DNA from: Rheinheimera salexigens | GTDB lineage: Bacteria; Pseudomonadota; Gammaproteobacteria; Enterobacterales; Alteromonadaceae | Reading direction: 5' to 3' | Assembly (NCBI RefSeq): GCF_001752395.1 | Contig: NZ_MKEK01000001.1 | Coordinates: forward strand, 1,425,259-1,489,258 | DNA: 64,000 bases | Shown: positions 8,958 through 17,780 of the stretch, piece after piece | Layout: each line of letters begins with the position of its first letter | How positions within the stretch are numbered: position 1 is the first letter of the stretch | The notes under the pieces: model-generated | Told to the model about the DNA's origin: nothing | What the model saw: the letters and a program-made list of their open reading frames with translations, nothing else | The model's database searches: none | Program-made: the position numbers and the translations under genes

Positions 8958-11405
8958 ATGACAGTAGAACAAGCTGAACGTTTGCATATGCCAGTATTGG
9001 CGCTGCGCGACGTTGTCGTCTATCCCCATATGGTGATCCCACTTTTTGTTGGACGAGCGAAGTCTATCAAATGCCTCGATGCCGCTATGGATAATGATAA
9101 GCAAATATTTTTAGTGGCACAAAAAGATGCCACTTTAGATGATCCTAGCGTTGAAGATTTATATCAAATAGGTACGGTTGCGACTATCTTACAGTTGTTA
9201 AAGTTACCAGATGGTACGGTTAAGGTATTAGTAGAAGGTAGTCGCCGTGCGCGTATTGCTGAATTTACCGAAACTGAAGATACTTTTGCGGCCCATATTG
9301 ATGTTATCGTCACTGCAGAGCCTGAAGGCCGTGAGCAAGAGGTATTTTTACGCTCAGCCATTAATCAGTTTGAAGGCTACATTAAACTGAATAAAAAAAT
9401 ACCACCGGAAGTCTTAACGGCGTTAAGTGGTATTGAAGATTTAGCCCGTTTAGCTGACACCATGGCAGCCCATATGCCACTTAAGGTTGAAGATAAACAA
9501 AAAGTACTTGAGTTGCTAGATGTAACAGAAAGACTTGAGTACTTGATGGCGATGATGGAAAGTGAAATTGATATCTTGCAAGTTGAGCGACGTATTCGTA
9601 GTCGGGTCAAAAAGCAGATGGAAAAAAGCCAACGCGAGTATTATTTAAACGAGCAAATGAAGGCGATTCAGCGCGAGTTAGGCGATCTGGAAGATGCTCC
9701 TGATGAATTTGAAGCCTTAGCGAAAAAAATTGAAGAAGTAAAAATGCCAGCTGAAGCGGCTGATAAAGCCAAAGCTGAGCTGCAAAAACTAAAAATGATG
9801 TCGCCAATGTCTGCTGAAGCAACGGTGGTACGTAGCTATATTGAATGGTTAACTAATGTGCCATGGAAAAACCGCAGTAAAGTGAAAAAAGACTTAGCTG
9901 CGGCAGAAAAGATATTAGATGCTGATCATTATGGTTTAGAGAAAGTTAAAGAACGCATTGTTGAATATTTAGCCGTGCAGCAGCGGGTCAATAAATTAAA
10001 AGGCCCAATACTATGTTTAGTGGGTCCACCAGGTGTTGGTAAAACCTCGTTAGGCCAATCTGTGGCTAAAGCTACTGGGCGTAAATACGTGCGGATGGCC
10101 TTAGGTGGCGTTCGAGACGAAGCCGAAATACGTGGCCACCGTAGAACCTATATTGGCTCAATGCCGGGTAAAATTATCCAGAAAATGGCTAAAGTGGGTG
10201 TGCGTAATCCATTATTCTTGCTAGATGAAATAGACAAGATGGCGTCAGACTTCCGGGGCGATCCTGCGGCAGCATTGTTAGAAGTATTAGATCCAGAGCA
10301 AAATACTACTTTTAGTGATCACTATCTGGAAGTTGACTACGATTTATCAGACGTCATGTTCTTTGCTACTTCTAATAGTTTAAATATTCCTGCTGCGCTA
10401 CTGGATAGAATGGAAGTTATTCGCTTAGCCGGTTACACCGAAGATGAGAAGTTAAATATTGCTAAGCAGCATTTAATCTCTAAGCAAATTGGTCGTAATG
10501 GTTTAAAAGAAAGTGAAATTGTTATTGAAGATAGCGCTATTGTTGGCATTATTCGTTATTACACCCGCGAAGCTGGCGTGCGTAATTTAGAGCGTGAAAT
10601 TTCTAAATTGTGTCGTAAAGCAGTAAAGCAAATCTTATTAAACAAGCAAATAAAGCAAGTGGTTATTAATAACGCTAACTTAGAAGATTTCCTAGGTGTG
10701 CAGCGTTTTGATTACGGTAAAGCGGATGACAGCAACCGTATTGGTCAAGTAACCGGTTTAGCTTGGACTGAAGTGGGTGGTGACTTATTAACGATTGAAG
10801 CCGCGTCTGTGGTGGGTAAGGGTAAGCTAACCTTTACAGGATCACTGGGCGATGTGATGAAAGAGTCAATTCAGGCCGCCATGACAGTGGTACGCAGCCG
10901 AGCTGAAGGCTTACGTATTAACGAAGATTTTTATGAGAAGCGTGATATTCATGTTCACGTACCAGAAGGTGCAACGCCAAAAGATGGCCCAAGTGCGGGT
11001 ATCGGTATGGTGACAGCATTAGTCTCCAGCTTAACCGGTAATCCGGTACGTGCTGATGTTGCTATGACGGGTGAAATTACCTTACGTGGTGAAGTATTGC
11101 CAATAGGCGGTTTAAAAGAGAAGCTATTAGCCGCCCACCGCGGTGGTATTAAACGGGTATTAATTCCGCATGATAACGTGCGAGATTTAAAAGATATTCC
11201 GGATAATGTTAAAGGTGACATTGAAATTTGCCCAGTAAAATGGATTGATGAGGTGTTGGATTTAGCACTGCAAGAGCCGACAGCACGGGTTTCTGTGGAA
11301 AAACCGCTAAAAAAGCAGCAAAAAGTAAAAAAATCGAAAAAAATCCGCTTTAGGGGGCTTTTAATTCCCGTAAGCTGTGATAAGTTATGTGCAGTTTCGG
11401 CGTAG
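8958..11405 (+). CDS. lon: ATP-dependent Lon protease
   Basis: Single-chain AAA+ protease for damaged and short-lived regulatory proteins in the cytoplasm. The order is the N-terminal substrate domain, Walker A GPPGVGKT near residue 357, and a C-terminal peptidase with the Ser679-Lys722 dyad (PKDGPSAG and GGLKEK), same numbers as E. coli. The open frame gives 815 residues against 784 in E. coli. The extra tail is lysine-rich and then becomes unlike coding sequence. Its stop lies inside the downstream hairpin. One more A in any of the A-runs at about 11312-11341 would instead end the protein at TAG 11351-11353 (about 798 residues). The tail may thus be a frameshift artefact, while the enzymatic core is complete. 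Confidence 0.95.
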   Translation: MTVEQAERLHMPVLALRDVVVYPHMVIPLFVGRAKSIKCLDAAMDNDKQIFLVAQKDATLDDPSVEDLYQIGTVATILQLLKLPDGTVKVLVEGSRRARIAEFTETEDTFAAHIDVIVTAEPEGREQEVFLRSAINQFEGYIKLNKKIPPEVLTALSGIEDLARLADTMAAHMPLKVEDKQKVLELLDVTERLEYLMAMMESEIDILQVERRIRSRVKKQMEKSQREYYLNEQMKAIQRELGDLEDAPDEFEALAKKIEEVKMPAEAADKAKAELQKLKMMSPMSAEATVVRSYIEWLTNVPWKNRSKVKKDLAAAEKILDADHYGLEKVKERIVEYLAVQQRVNKLKGPILCLVGPPGVGKTSLGQSVAKATGRKYVRMALGGVRDEAEIRGHRRTYIGSMPGKIIQKMAKVGVRNPLFLLDEIDKMASDFRGDPAAALLEVLDPEQNTTFSDHYLEVDYDLSDVMFFATSNSLNIPAALLDRMEVIRLAGYTEDEKLNIAKQHLISKQIGRNGLKESEIVIEDSAIVGIIRYYTREAGVRNLEREISKLCRKAVKQILLNKQIKQVVINNANLEDFLGVQRFDYGKADDSNRIGQVTGLAWTEVGGDLLTIEAASVVGKGKLTFTGSLGDVMKESIQAAMTVVRSRAEGLRINEDFYEKRDIHVHVPEGATPKDGPSAGIGMVTALVSSLTGNPVRADVAMTGEITLRGEVLPIGGLKEKLLAAHRGGIKRVLIPHDNVRDLKDIPDNVKGDIEICPVKWIDEVLDLALQEPTARVSVEKPLKKQQKVKKSKKIRFRGLLIPVSCDKLCAVSA

Positions 11406-11426
11406 CCCTTATCAGACAAGGGCTAC
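11402..11426 (+). terminator. Strong hairpin after lon
   Basis: The perfect 9-bp stem GTAGCCCTT/AAGGGCTAC encloses a 7-nt loop. It lacks a T-run, so intrinsic termination is uncertain; it may act with Rho or protect the mRNA end. The annotated lon stop codon (11403-11405) falls inside its left arm. Confidence 0.55.
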
Positions 11427-11464
11427 AGTCAAAGCAATAATAATAGCTTTACTGTTTCTTTTGC

Positions 11465-11493
11465 TTGCAAGCGTTCAAGTTGCTTGTTATAAC
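11465..11493 (+). promoter_or_regulatory. Probable hupB promoter
   Basis: TTGCAA at 11465-11470 and TATAAC at 11488-11493 are spaced by 17 bp, about 70 nt upstream of the hupB start. Confidence 0.5.
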
Positions 11494-11562
11494 ATTGGGA
11501 CGCACTTACAAGGTTAGTAAAGTGTAGCTATTAAAATAATAACAATTGAAGGGGATGATATT

Positions 11563-11835
11563 GTGAACAAGTCTCAACTTATCGACAAAATTGCTGCTGG
11601 TGCAGACATTTCTAAGGCCTCAGCGGGTCGTGCTTTAGATTCGTTCATTGATGCGGTTACTGAAGCTCTTAAAGAAGGCGAGTCTGTAGCATTAGTTGGT
11701 TTTGGTACTTACAGTGTGCGTGAACGCGCAGCTCGTACTGGTCGTAACCCACAAACGGGTGCAACTATCCAAATCGCAGCGGCTAAGATTCCAGCTTTCA
11801 AGCCGGGTAAAGCATTAAAAGACGCCTGTAACTAA
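11563..11835 (+). CDS. hupB: DNA-binding protein HU
   Basis: A 90-residue histone-like protein that bends and compacts DNA as a dimer. The sequence begins [18 protein letters not shown] and carries the HU/IHF signature [18 protein letters not shown], with the proline-tipped DNA-binding arm close after. The start is GTG, backed by GAAGGGG upstream. Its position directly after lon matches E. coli, where hupB follows lon, so the beta-type name is favoured. It has its own promoter-like site and terminator. Confidence 0.95.
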   Translation: MNKSQLIDKIAAGADISKASAGRALDSFIDAVTEALKEGESVALVGFGTYSVRERAARTGRNPQTGATIQIAAAKIPAFKPGKALKDACN

Positions 11836-11979
11836 GCCAAAGGTTGGTGTTTTTGAACACTAATAATTGGGCGGAAGTTTGATTTTAAGTCCGCAGATGA
11901 GTTTCGAATATAGACAGAAATGAATTGACGGATGTAGGATAAAGCAACCGTAGCCTTGTAAAGGCTTCTCTAAAAAAAG

Positions 11980-12006
11980 CGCATCTGTTAAGATGCGTTT
12001 TTTTTT
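11980..12006 (+). terminator. Intrinsic terminator after hupB
   Basis: The 7-bp stem CGCATCT/AGATGCG with a GTTA loop, extended by flanking A and T residues and followed by nine T's. Confidence 0.9.
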
Positions 12007-12071
12007 ACGGCAACAACTAACTACTGATGTTGCTTCCCAGGCGCTAAGTTGAATAAAGAGATCGTACCAAG

Positions 12072-13988
12072 ATGTTAGAAAAAATCAGAGAAGGATCGCA
12101 GGGGATAATTGCCAAAACAATATTAGGTTTGGTTATCCTGACATTTGCCTTGGCAGGTGTGGGCAGCTATTTAAGTTCTCCTGCCGAAGTTAATGTTGCC
12201 ACCGTAAATGGCGATAAAGTAACTAAAGCCGAGTTTGATCAAGCGTTTCAAAATGAACGTTCGCGCCTGCAACAGCAATTTGGCGAAATGTATGCCACTT
12301 TAGCTGCAGACCCAGCTTATATGAATAACTTTCGTAGTGAAGTGTTAGAGCGTTTAATTGACGAGCGTCTCCAACAGCAGTTTGCTACTAAACTTGGCTT
12401 ACGTGTTAGCAACGATCAAATTCGTGATGCTATCCGTGATATGACCGAGTTTCAAATTGATGGTCAATTTAATAATGACCGCTATATCGCATTATTACGT
12501 CAGTCTGGTTATCAACCAGAGCAATTTCGTGAGCTGATGCGTGAGCAAATGTCGCGGAATCAATTATTAGTCGGTTTATTGGGTAGTGATTTTGCCACTG
12601 CTAACGATATGCAGCAGTTAATGAAATTACAACAACAAAGCCGCGATGTTGAATATGCGCGTATTGTTGCCGCTGATTTCAGTGCTGATGTCACGATAAC
12701 AGAGCAAATGTTAGAAGATTATTACACCACTCATATTGCCCAGTATCAAACTGAGCAAAAAATTGCCGTGGAATATATTGAATTGTCTGCCCAGACGTTA
12801 GCGCAAAACATTGCTATCTCAGATCAGCAAATCCAACAGTTCTATAACGACAATCAAGCTTTATATGCCAGCGAAGCACGGCGTAAAGTTGCTCATATTA
12901 TGCTTGAGTCAGAACAAGCAGATACTGCCATTGAAAACAAAGCCAAACAATTACTTGCCCAAATAAAATCTGGTGCTGATTTTGCTAAGTTAGCGGCAAC
13001 AGAATCTGCCGATACTTTTTCTGCTGAAAATGGCGGTGAGTTAGATTGGTTAGCGCTTGGCGATATGGATGAAGATTTTGAAGCTGCTGCTTTTGCATTG
13101 GCCAAAGAAGGCGACTTAAGCCCAGTTGTGAAAACAGCTTATGGCTATCACATTATTAAACTCATTACGCTTGAGCCTGCACAGCAACAGCCATTAGCTG
13201 AAGTGTCAGCACAAATTGCTCAACGCTTACAAGAAGATCAAGCTGCTACTGAGTTTTACGATGCACAACAGCGTTTAGCCGAAGTTAGCTTTGAAATGCC
13301 AGATACTTTAGAAGATGCGGCGCTAGCTATTGATGTTAAAGTTGTTTCAACACCCTTATTTAGCCGTACCACTGTGTCTGCGCCATTAAATGCACCTGCA
13401 GTGATGGCAAAATTATTTGATGCTAATTTTATTGCTGAGAAAATTAATAGCGATGTTATTGAGCTAGATAAGCAGCACGTGATCGTGGTTAGAGTTAAAC
13501 AATCTGAACCAGCACGTACACTAGGCTTAGATGAAGTTAAAGCGTCAGTTGAAGCCGCGGTTATCGCTGAGCAAACAGCCTTACTGGCTAAAGCTAAAGC
13601 AGAAAAGCTGTTAGCTGAGTTTTCTAATATGAGTTTTGCTCAGTTAGTAACATCTGCCGATTTAAGCTTAGAACAGGCTATCGATACACCTCGCTTTGGT
13701 GGCACCTTAGATGGTCAAATTCGGGCTAAAGCATTTGCAATGCCGCGACCTATTGATAATAAGCCAGCCGTTGATATGGTAGTGCTTGCTAATGGTGATG
13801 TTGCTTTAGTTTCTGTAGTGGCAGTAAAAGCCACTGCAATAACGGTAGCGCCTAATGCCGAGCAGATTGAACGCTTAGCGGAGCAACATGCTCAACAAGC
13901 TTATGCCGCTGTATTAGCGTCATTAAAAGCTAAAGCTGAAATCACTCGGAACTTACGCGCGGCGCAAGGCACTGAGAGCGGATTATAA
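12072..13988 (+). CDS. ppiD: Periplasmic chaperone / peptidyl-prolyl isomerase PpiD
   Basis: Inner-membrane-anchored folding factor that meets proteins leaving the Sec translocon. A single N-terminal membrane segment (IIAKTILGLVILTFALAGVG) is followed by a SurA-like chaperone domain. The parvulin isomerase domain spans about residues 265-365 (RRKVAHIMLE, then NGGELDWLALGDM and AYGYHIIKL), and a second, poorly conserved parvulin-like region follows. The length is 638 residues (E. coli 623). It follows hupB as in E. coli, and converges on sapF over a shared terminator. Confidence 0.94.
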   Translation: MLEKIREGSQGIIAKTILGLVILTFALAGVGSYLSSPAEVNVATVNGDKVTKAEFDQAFQNERSRLQQQFGEMYATLAADPAYMNNFRSEVLERLIDERLQQQFATKLGLRVSNDQIRDAIRDMTEFQIDGQFNNDRYIALLRQSGYQPEQFRELMREQMSRNQLLVGLLGSDFATANDMQQLMKLQQQSRDVEYARIVAADFSADVTITEQMLEDYYTTHIAQYQTEQKIAVEYIELSAQTLAQNIAISDQQIQQFYNDNQALYASEARRKVAHIMLESEQADTAIENKAKQLLAQIKSGADFAKLAATESADTFSAENGGELDWLALGDMDEDFEAAAFALAKEGDLSPVVKTAYGYHIIKLITLEPAQQQPLAEVSAQIAQRLQEDQAATEFYDAQQRLAEVSFEMPDTLEDAALAIDVKVVSTPLFSRTTVSAPLNAPAVMAKLFDANFIAEKINSDVIELDKQHVIVVRVKQSEPARTLGLDEVKASVEAAVIAEQTALLAKAKAEKLLAEFSNMSFAQLVTSADLSLEQAIDTPRFGGTLDGQIRAKAFAMPRPIDNKPAVDMVVLANGDVALVSVVAVKATAITVAPNAEQIERLAEQHAQQAYAAVLASLKAKAEITRNLRAAQGTESGL

Positions 13989-14061
13989 TAAGCGTTTAAT
14001 TAGGCGGTATTCAGCCTAGTAACTTTTATTAACAGTTAGCAACAGATAGCAATAGAAAACA

Positions 14062-14093
14062 AAAACGCCGTGTTAATAACACGGCGTTTTTTT
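14062..14093. terminator. Bidirectional intrinsic terminator, ppiD / sapF
   Basis: A 13-bp stem, AAAACGCCGTGTT with AACACGGCGTTTT, around a 3-nt loop. Runs of A and T on the two sides serve the two convergent operons. Confidence 0.92.
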
Positions 14094-14106
14094 ATGCCTG
14101 CAAACT

Positions 14107-14874
14107 TTACGCTTGGGTGCTACTAATTAATCTGCGGCTGTAATCGGATTGTGGTTGGTTAAATACTGTCATGGTGTCAGCATAATCAACTACCTTGCCT
14201 TGATGCAACACCAGTAAGTCATCGGCGATATGACGTATTAAACGCAAATGGTTAGTAATCAGTAAATAGGCTAAGCCAGTAGTTTGTTGTAACTCTAGTA
14301 GTAAGTTAACAATTTGCGCCCGCAGTGAGGGGTCTAAGGCTGTTAATGCTTCATCTAGTATAAGCAGCTTGGGATCAAGTATTAATGCTCTAGCCAGCGC
14401 TACACGCTGAATTTGGCCGCCTGAAAACATATGCGGATAGTACTCTGCGTGCTCATCTAATAAACCTAACTGTTTTAAGGTAGTTTGAATTTTTTGCTGG
14501 CGTTGCTCTAAATTAAATATAGTACTAAAACGTAACACATCATCCAGCATTTGGCCGATTTTTTGATGCGGATTTAACGTGCGCTCAGCATCTTGAAAAA
14601 TAAACCGGATCACATGATTATACTGACGGAAATGGCTTATTTTTACTTTTTCACCCGCCAGCACTATATCACCCGTATCGGGTTTTTCGATGCCAACTAA
14701 CAGTTTAGCTAAGGTGCTTTTACCTGAGCCGGTTTCGCCGACAATGGCTAAGGTTTTACCCGCGTGTAAACTAAAATTGATATCGGTTAGGGCATGAATA
14801 GATTGCCGACCAAATATGCCTTTAGCCGTTTTATAGCTTTTAGATAAATTTCGCACTTCTAATAGGGCGGTCAT
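14107..14874 (-). CDS. sapF: Peptide ABC transporter ATP-binding protein SapF
   Basis: One of two ATPases driving the Sap peptide importer. Walker A GETGSGKST, the ABC signature (FSGGQIQRVALARAL) and Walker B LLILDEAL are intact. The chosen start is ATG at 14874 (MTALLEVRN), because it overlaps the sapD stop as ATGA; a longer frame reaching 14955 would run deep into sapD. The product is 255 residues (E. coli SapF 268). Last gene of the leftward pspF-sapABCDF operon. In enteric bacteria Sap is linked to antimicrobial peptide resistance and, for E. coli SapBCDF, putrescine export; the substrate here is unknown. Confidence 0.92.
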   Translation of the reverse strand: MTALLEVRNLSKSYKTAKGIFGRQSIHALTDINFSLHAGKTLAIVGETGSGKSTLAKLLVGIEKPDTGDIVLAGEKVKISHFRQYNHVIRFIFQDAERTLNPHQKIGQMLDDVLRFSTIFNLEQRQQKIQTTLKQLGLLDEHAEYYPHMFSGGQIQRVALARALILDPKLLILDEALTALDPSLRAQIVNLLLELQQTTGLAYLLITNHLRLIRHIADDLLVLHQGKVVDYADTMTVFNQPQSDYSRRLISSTQA

Positions 14875-15866
14875 AACGTTTCTTTTTCTATAAGTGGAAA
14901 ATGACAACTGTAATAATGATTTTGTAATCGTACTAATTTCGGCGTTTTCACACATTCTTTACGCGCATTAGGACAACGAGGTCCTAAACGACAGCCAATG
15001 GGTAAATGCTGTAATACTGGAATACTGCCAGGTAAAGCATATAACGGCGTTTTCGCCGGTAACTCAGGTTGAAACTCTGGCACACTTTTGATTAAAGCAT
15101 TGGTATAAGGATGTAAAGGTTGCTTAAGAATAGTGGCGGTTTCACCGGCTTCAACTAATTGACCACAGTACAATACACTTAAACTTTGGGTATAACGGGC
15201 AATCGTTTCCAGCTCGTGGCTAATCAGTAATATTGCGGTGCCTTTTAACTGATTAAAACTGGCTAATAGGCGAAATAATTGGGCTTGAGTGGCGGTTTCT
15301 AATGCGGTAGTGGGCTCATCAGCAATTAATAGTTTTGGACTTTTTGCTATCGCCATGGCAATAGTTACTTTTTGGCATATGCCTTCTGATAGCTGATAGG
15401 GGTAGCTATGAATTATCGCTTTATGATCTCGAATACCCACTTTGTGTAACAGCGCTATAGCTTTACGCCGGCGGTTATAGCTTCTGCGCCACCAAGGACC
15501 GTCTAATTGATGATCGGGGATAGCTTCTTCCAGCTGATCTATAATGACATCGGTCGGGTCTAAACTTAAGCTAGGCTCTTGGTAAATCATCGCGATGTCG
15601 CGGCCGATAATTTTCCGTTGCTGTTTAGAGTTCATGCGTAGCAAATCTTGGCCCGCCCAATGAAATCTATCGGCAGTCACTTGCCAGCGTTGATTTAATA
15701 CGCCAACAATGGCTTTGGCAATTAAGCTTTTACCTGAGCCGGATTCACCCACTAAACCACGGGTTTCACCTTCGCGTAAACTAAAGTTAACCCGATCCAC
15801 GGCACGAATTAAACCATCAGGCGTATTTAGCTCTATGGTCAGATTTTTGATATCCAGTAATAACAT
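14871..15866 (-). CDS. sapD: Peptide ABC transporter ATP-binding protein SapD
   Basis: A 331-residue ABC ATPase of the oligopeptide/dipeptide class. Walker A is GESGSGKS and Walker B LLIADEPT. The signature loop reads LSEGICQKVTIAMA in place of the common LSGGQ; the E. coli SapD loop is also variant at this point. A C-terminal oligopeptide-type extension carries cysteines (CRLGPRCPNARKEC and YYSCHFP), a pattern known in this family to bind an iron-sulphur cluster in some members. It overlaps sapC by 1 nt and sapF by 4 nt, so translation is coupled. Confidence 0.93.
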   Translation of the reverse strand: MLLLDIKNLTIELNTPDGLIRAVDRVNFSLREGETRGLVGESGSGKSLIAKAIVGVLNQRWQVTADRFHWAGQDLLRMNSKQQRKIIGRDIAMIYQEPSLSLDPTDVIIDQLEEAIPDHQLDGPWWRRSYNRRRKAIALLHKVGIRDHKAIIHSYPYQLSEGICQKVTIAMAIAKSPKLLIADEPTTALETATQAQLFRLLASFNQLKGTAILLISHELETIARYTQSLSVLYCGQLVEAGETATILKQPLHPYTNALIKSVPEFQPELPAKTPLYALPGSIPVLQHLPIGCRLGPRCPNARKECVKTPKLVRLQNHYYSCHFPLIEKETL

Positions 15867-16762
15867 TAGCCATCTCGCCGTTTTTTGATTGCGGTACGTA
15901 AGCCATCACCGACTAAATTAACCGATAATACTGCTAAGAAAATCAGTAAGCCGGGTATGGCTATACTGGTAGGAGCTAAATAAATAAGATCGAGGGAGTC
16001 GGCTATCATAGTGCCCCATTCAGCAGTCGGCGATTGCGCACCTAAGCCTAGAAACCCCAGCGCGGCAATATCTAATATCGCTGTGGATAATGCCATACTG
16101 GACATTAAGGTTAATTGTTCCCAAGTGTTGGGTAAAATAATCCGTTTAAACACATGCCAGTTATTCGCGCCATCTAAGCGATAAGCGGTAACGTAATCTT
16201 CATTCAGTTGGCTAGCGATAGCATTACGAATACCGTGCACAAATTGCGGCAGTAACGCCAGCATTATGGCCCAGGTGGTATTAATTAAACCAGGGCCTAA
16301 GATAGCGACAATAATAATGGCCAATAACAGTGAGGGTATGGTTAGGGCTAAATCCAGAATATGATTTAGGACACTCGACTTCAGGCCTTTGCTCATTCCC
16401 GCCAACGCACCTAAAATAAGCCCCATAAATAACGAGCCTAGAACGGTTATTATGGCGACGCCAAAGGTATAGCGGGTACCAATTAACATCCGAGAAAATA
16501 AATCACGACCTAAATCGTCGGTACCAAAAGGATATTGGATCAAGCCTTGCTCTGACCAAGATGGTGGCACTAATAATAGGCTATCCATTTGCTGATTAGG
16601 ATCATGTAATAATAGAAAGGGTGCAACAATACTAATTAAGGTAAAGGCACAAAATAATACTAAGCCTGCTACCGCACTGTGTTGGCGGGCAAATTCACGC
16701 CACAATTGCACTCTAGGTGAACGAGCAAGTTGCTCATCTGGCAAAATGCGAATAAACGCCAT
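15866..16762 (-). CDS. sapC: Peptide ABC transporter permease SapC
   Basis: Inner-membrane permease of the OppC/DppC type. A cytoplasmic N-terminus (MAFIRILPDEQ) leads into a first membrane helix, then the conserved GTDDLGRDLFSRMLIGTRY segment and the EAA loop (DGANNWHVFKRIILPN). The ATG at 16762 is chosen because it begins 1 nt after the sapB stop; the longer open frame to 16825 lies inside sapB. Product 298 residues (E. coli 296). It pairs with SapB to form the pore. Confidence 0.93.
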   Translation of the reverse strand: MAFIRILPDEQLARSPRVQLWREFARQHSAVAGLVLFCAFTLISIVAPFLLLHDPNQQMDSLLLVPPSWSEQGLIQYPFGTDDLGRDLFSRMLIGTRYTFGVAIITVLGSLFMGLILGALAGMSKGLKSSVLNHILDLALTIPSLLLAIIIVAILGPGLINTTWAIMLALLPQFVHGIRNAIASQLNEDYVTAYRLDGANNWHVFKRIILPNTWEQLTLMSSMALSTAILDIAALGFLGLGAQSPTAEWGTMIADSLDLIYLAPTSIAIPGLLIFLAVLSVNLVGDGLRTAIKKRRDG

Positions 16763-16763
16763 A

Positions 16764-17780
16764 TTATTGCTTCCTTGCCAGTGGATTAAAATAGGTATGC
16801 AGTAAGTCAGTTGACATATTAGCACTAATCACAATGGTTGAAATCATCAACAAACCAGCTTGGATTGCCGGATAATTTCGCTGATAAATACTGTCAATTA
16901 ACCAATGGCCTAAGCCTGGCCAAGAAAAAATAACTTCAGTAATCATGGCTAAAGTTACCAGCGTACTAAATTGTAAGCCAATTTGCCTGATTACCGGTAA
17001 TAAAGCATTGCGCAAGCCATGACGATACAGCACTTGGCCGCGGTTTAAACCTTTAGCCCGAGCGGTTTTAATATAATTTTGTTGCCATACATCCAGCATG
17101 GAATCGCGGGTAAAACGCAGTAAAACGGTGGTGGGAAAGGTAGACAATACCACGGTTGGTAATAATAGGTGCTGCAGTGCGTTTAAAAATGCATCGCGTT
17201 TATAAGGGATGTCGGCGACATAAATATCCCATAATATAAAACCGCTTTGGTGCGGAATTTCATACAAGACATTAATTCTACCGGCCGTGGGTAACCAGCC
17301 TAAGCCTAACGAGAAAATCATAATTAGCAGAAAGCCCCACCAAAATATTGGCATTGAATAGCCCGTAACGGCCAGTGCTGAGATACTTTTACTTAGGATG
17401 CCTTCAGGCTTAATTGCCGCGACAATACCCATTGGTATGCCAATAAAAACAGATATTAAAAGCGCATAGCCAGCTAACTCTATGGTGGCAGGAGTTAAGT
17501 GGGTTATTTCTTGTAATAAAGGCTCTTGGCTAGAGAAAGACACCCCCCAATCGCCACTAAATATACGCTGTAAGTAAGCGATATATTGCGTAAAGTAACT
17601 TTGATCTAATTGGTAATAATGACTCAATTGTACCGCTTGCTCTGGGCTAATTTGGTGCAAGCCACTAAGGTTATTTAAAATATTGCCTGGAAACAAATAG
17701 GCCAAACTAAAAGCGAATAAGCTTAAGGCGATAAAGACAAACGCTAATAAAAACAGTCGCCGCAGTAAATAAGCTCTCAT
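16764..17780 (-). CDS. sapB: Peptide ABC transporter permease SapB
   Basis: Inner-membrane permease of the OppB/DppB type, 338 residues. It begins with an arginine-rich stretch and a membrane helix (LLRRLFLLAFVFIALSLFAF). The conserved EAA loop is ARAKGLNRGQVLYRHGLRNA, followed by PVIRQIGLQ. Its start overlaps the sapA stop by 4 nt (ATGA), and it is spaced 1 nt from sapC. The tight packing shows one polycistronic message. Confidence 0.93.
   Translation of the reverse strand: MRAYLLRRLFLLAFVFIALSLFAFSLAYLFPGNILNNLSGLHQISPEQAVQLSHYYQLDQSYFTQYIAYLQRIFSGDWGVSFSSQEPLLQEITHLTPATIELAGYALLISVFIGIPMGIVAAIKPEGILSKSISALAVTGYSMPIFWWGFLLIMIFSLGLGWLPTAGRINVLYEIPHQSGFILWDIYVADIPYKRDAFLNALQHLLLPTVVLSTFPTTVLLRFTRDSMLDVWQQNYIKTARAKGLNRGQVLYRHGLRNALLPVIRQIGLQFSTLVTLAMITEVIFSWPGLGHWLIDSIYQRNYPAIQAGLLMISTIVISANMSTDLLHTYFNPLARKQ

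Noticed and set aside
10955..11419. Antisense open frame opposite the end of lon
   Set aside because: Composition follows from the complementary strand of the Lon peptidase domain; no family resemblance.
14875..14955. Longer N-terminus for sapF
   Set aside because: It would lie wholly in sapD, while ATG 14874 gives the ATGA overlap seen throughout this operon.
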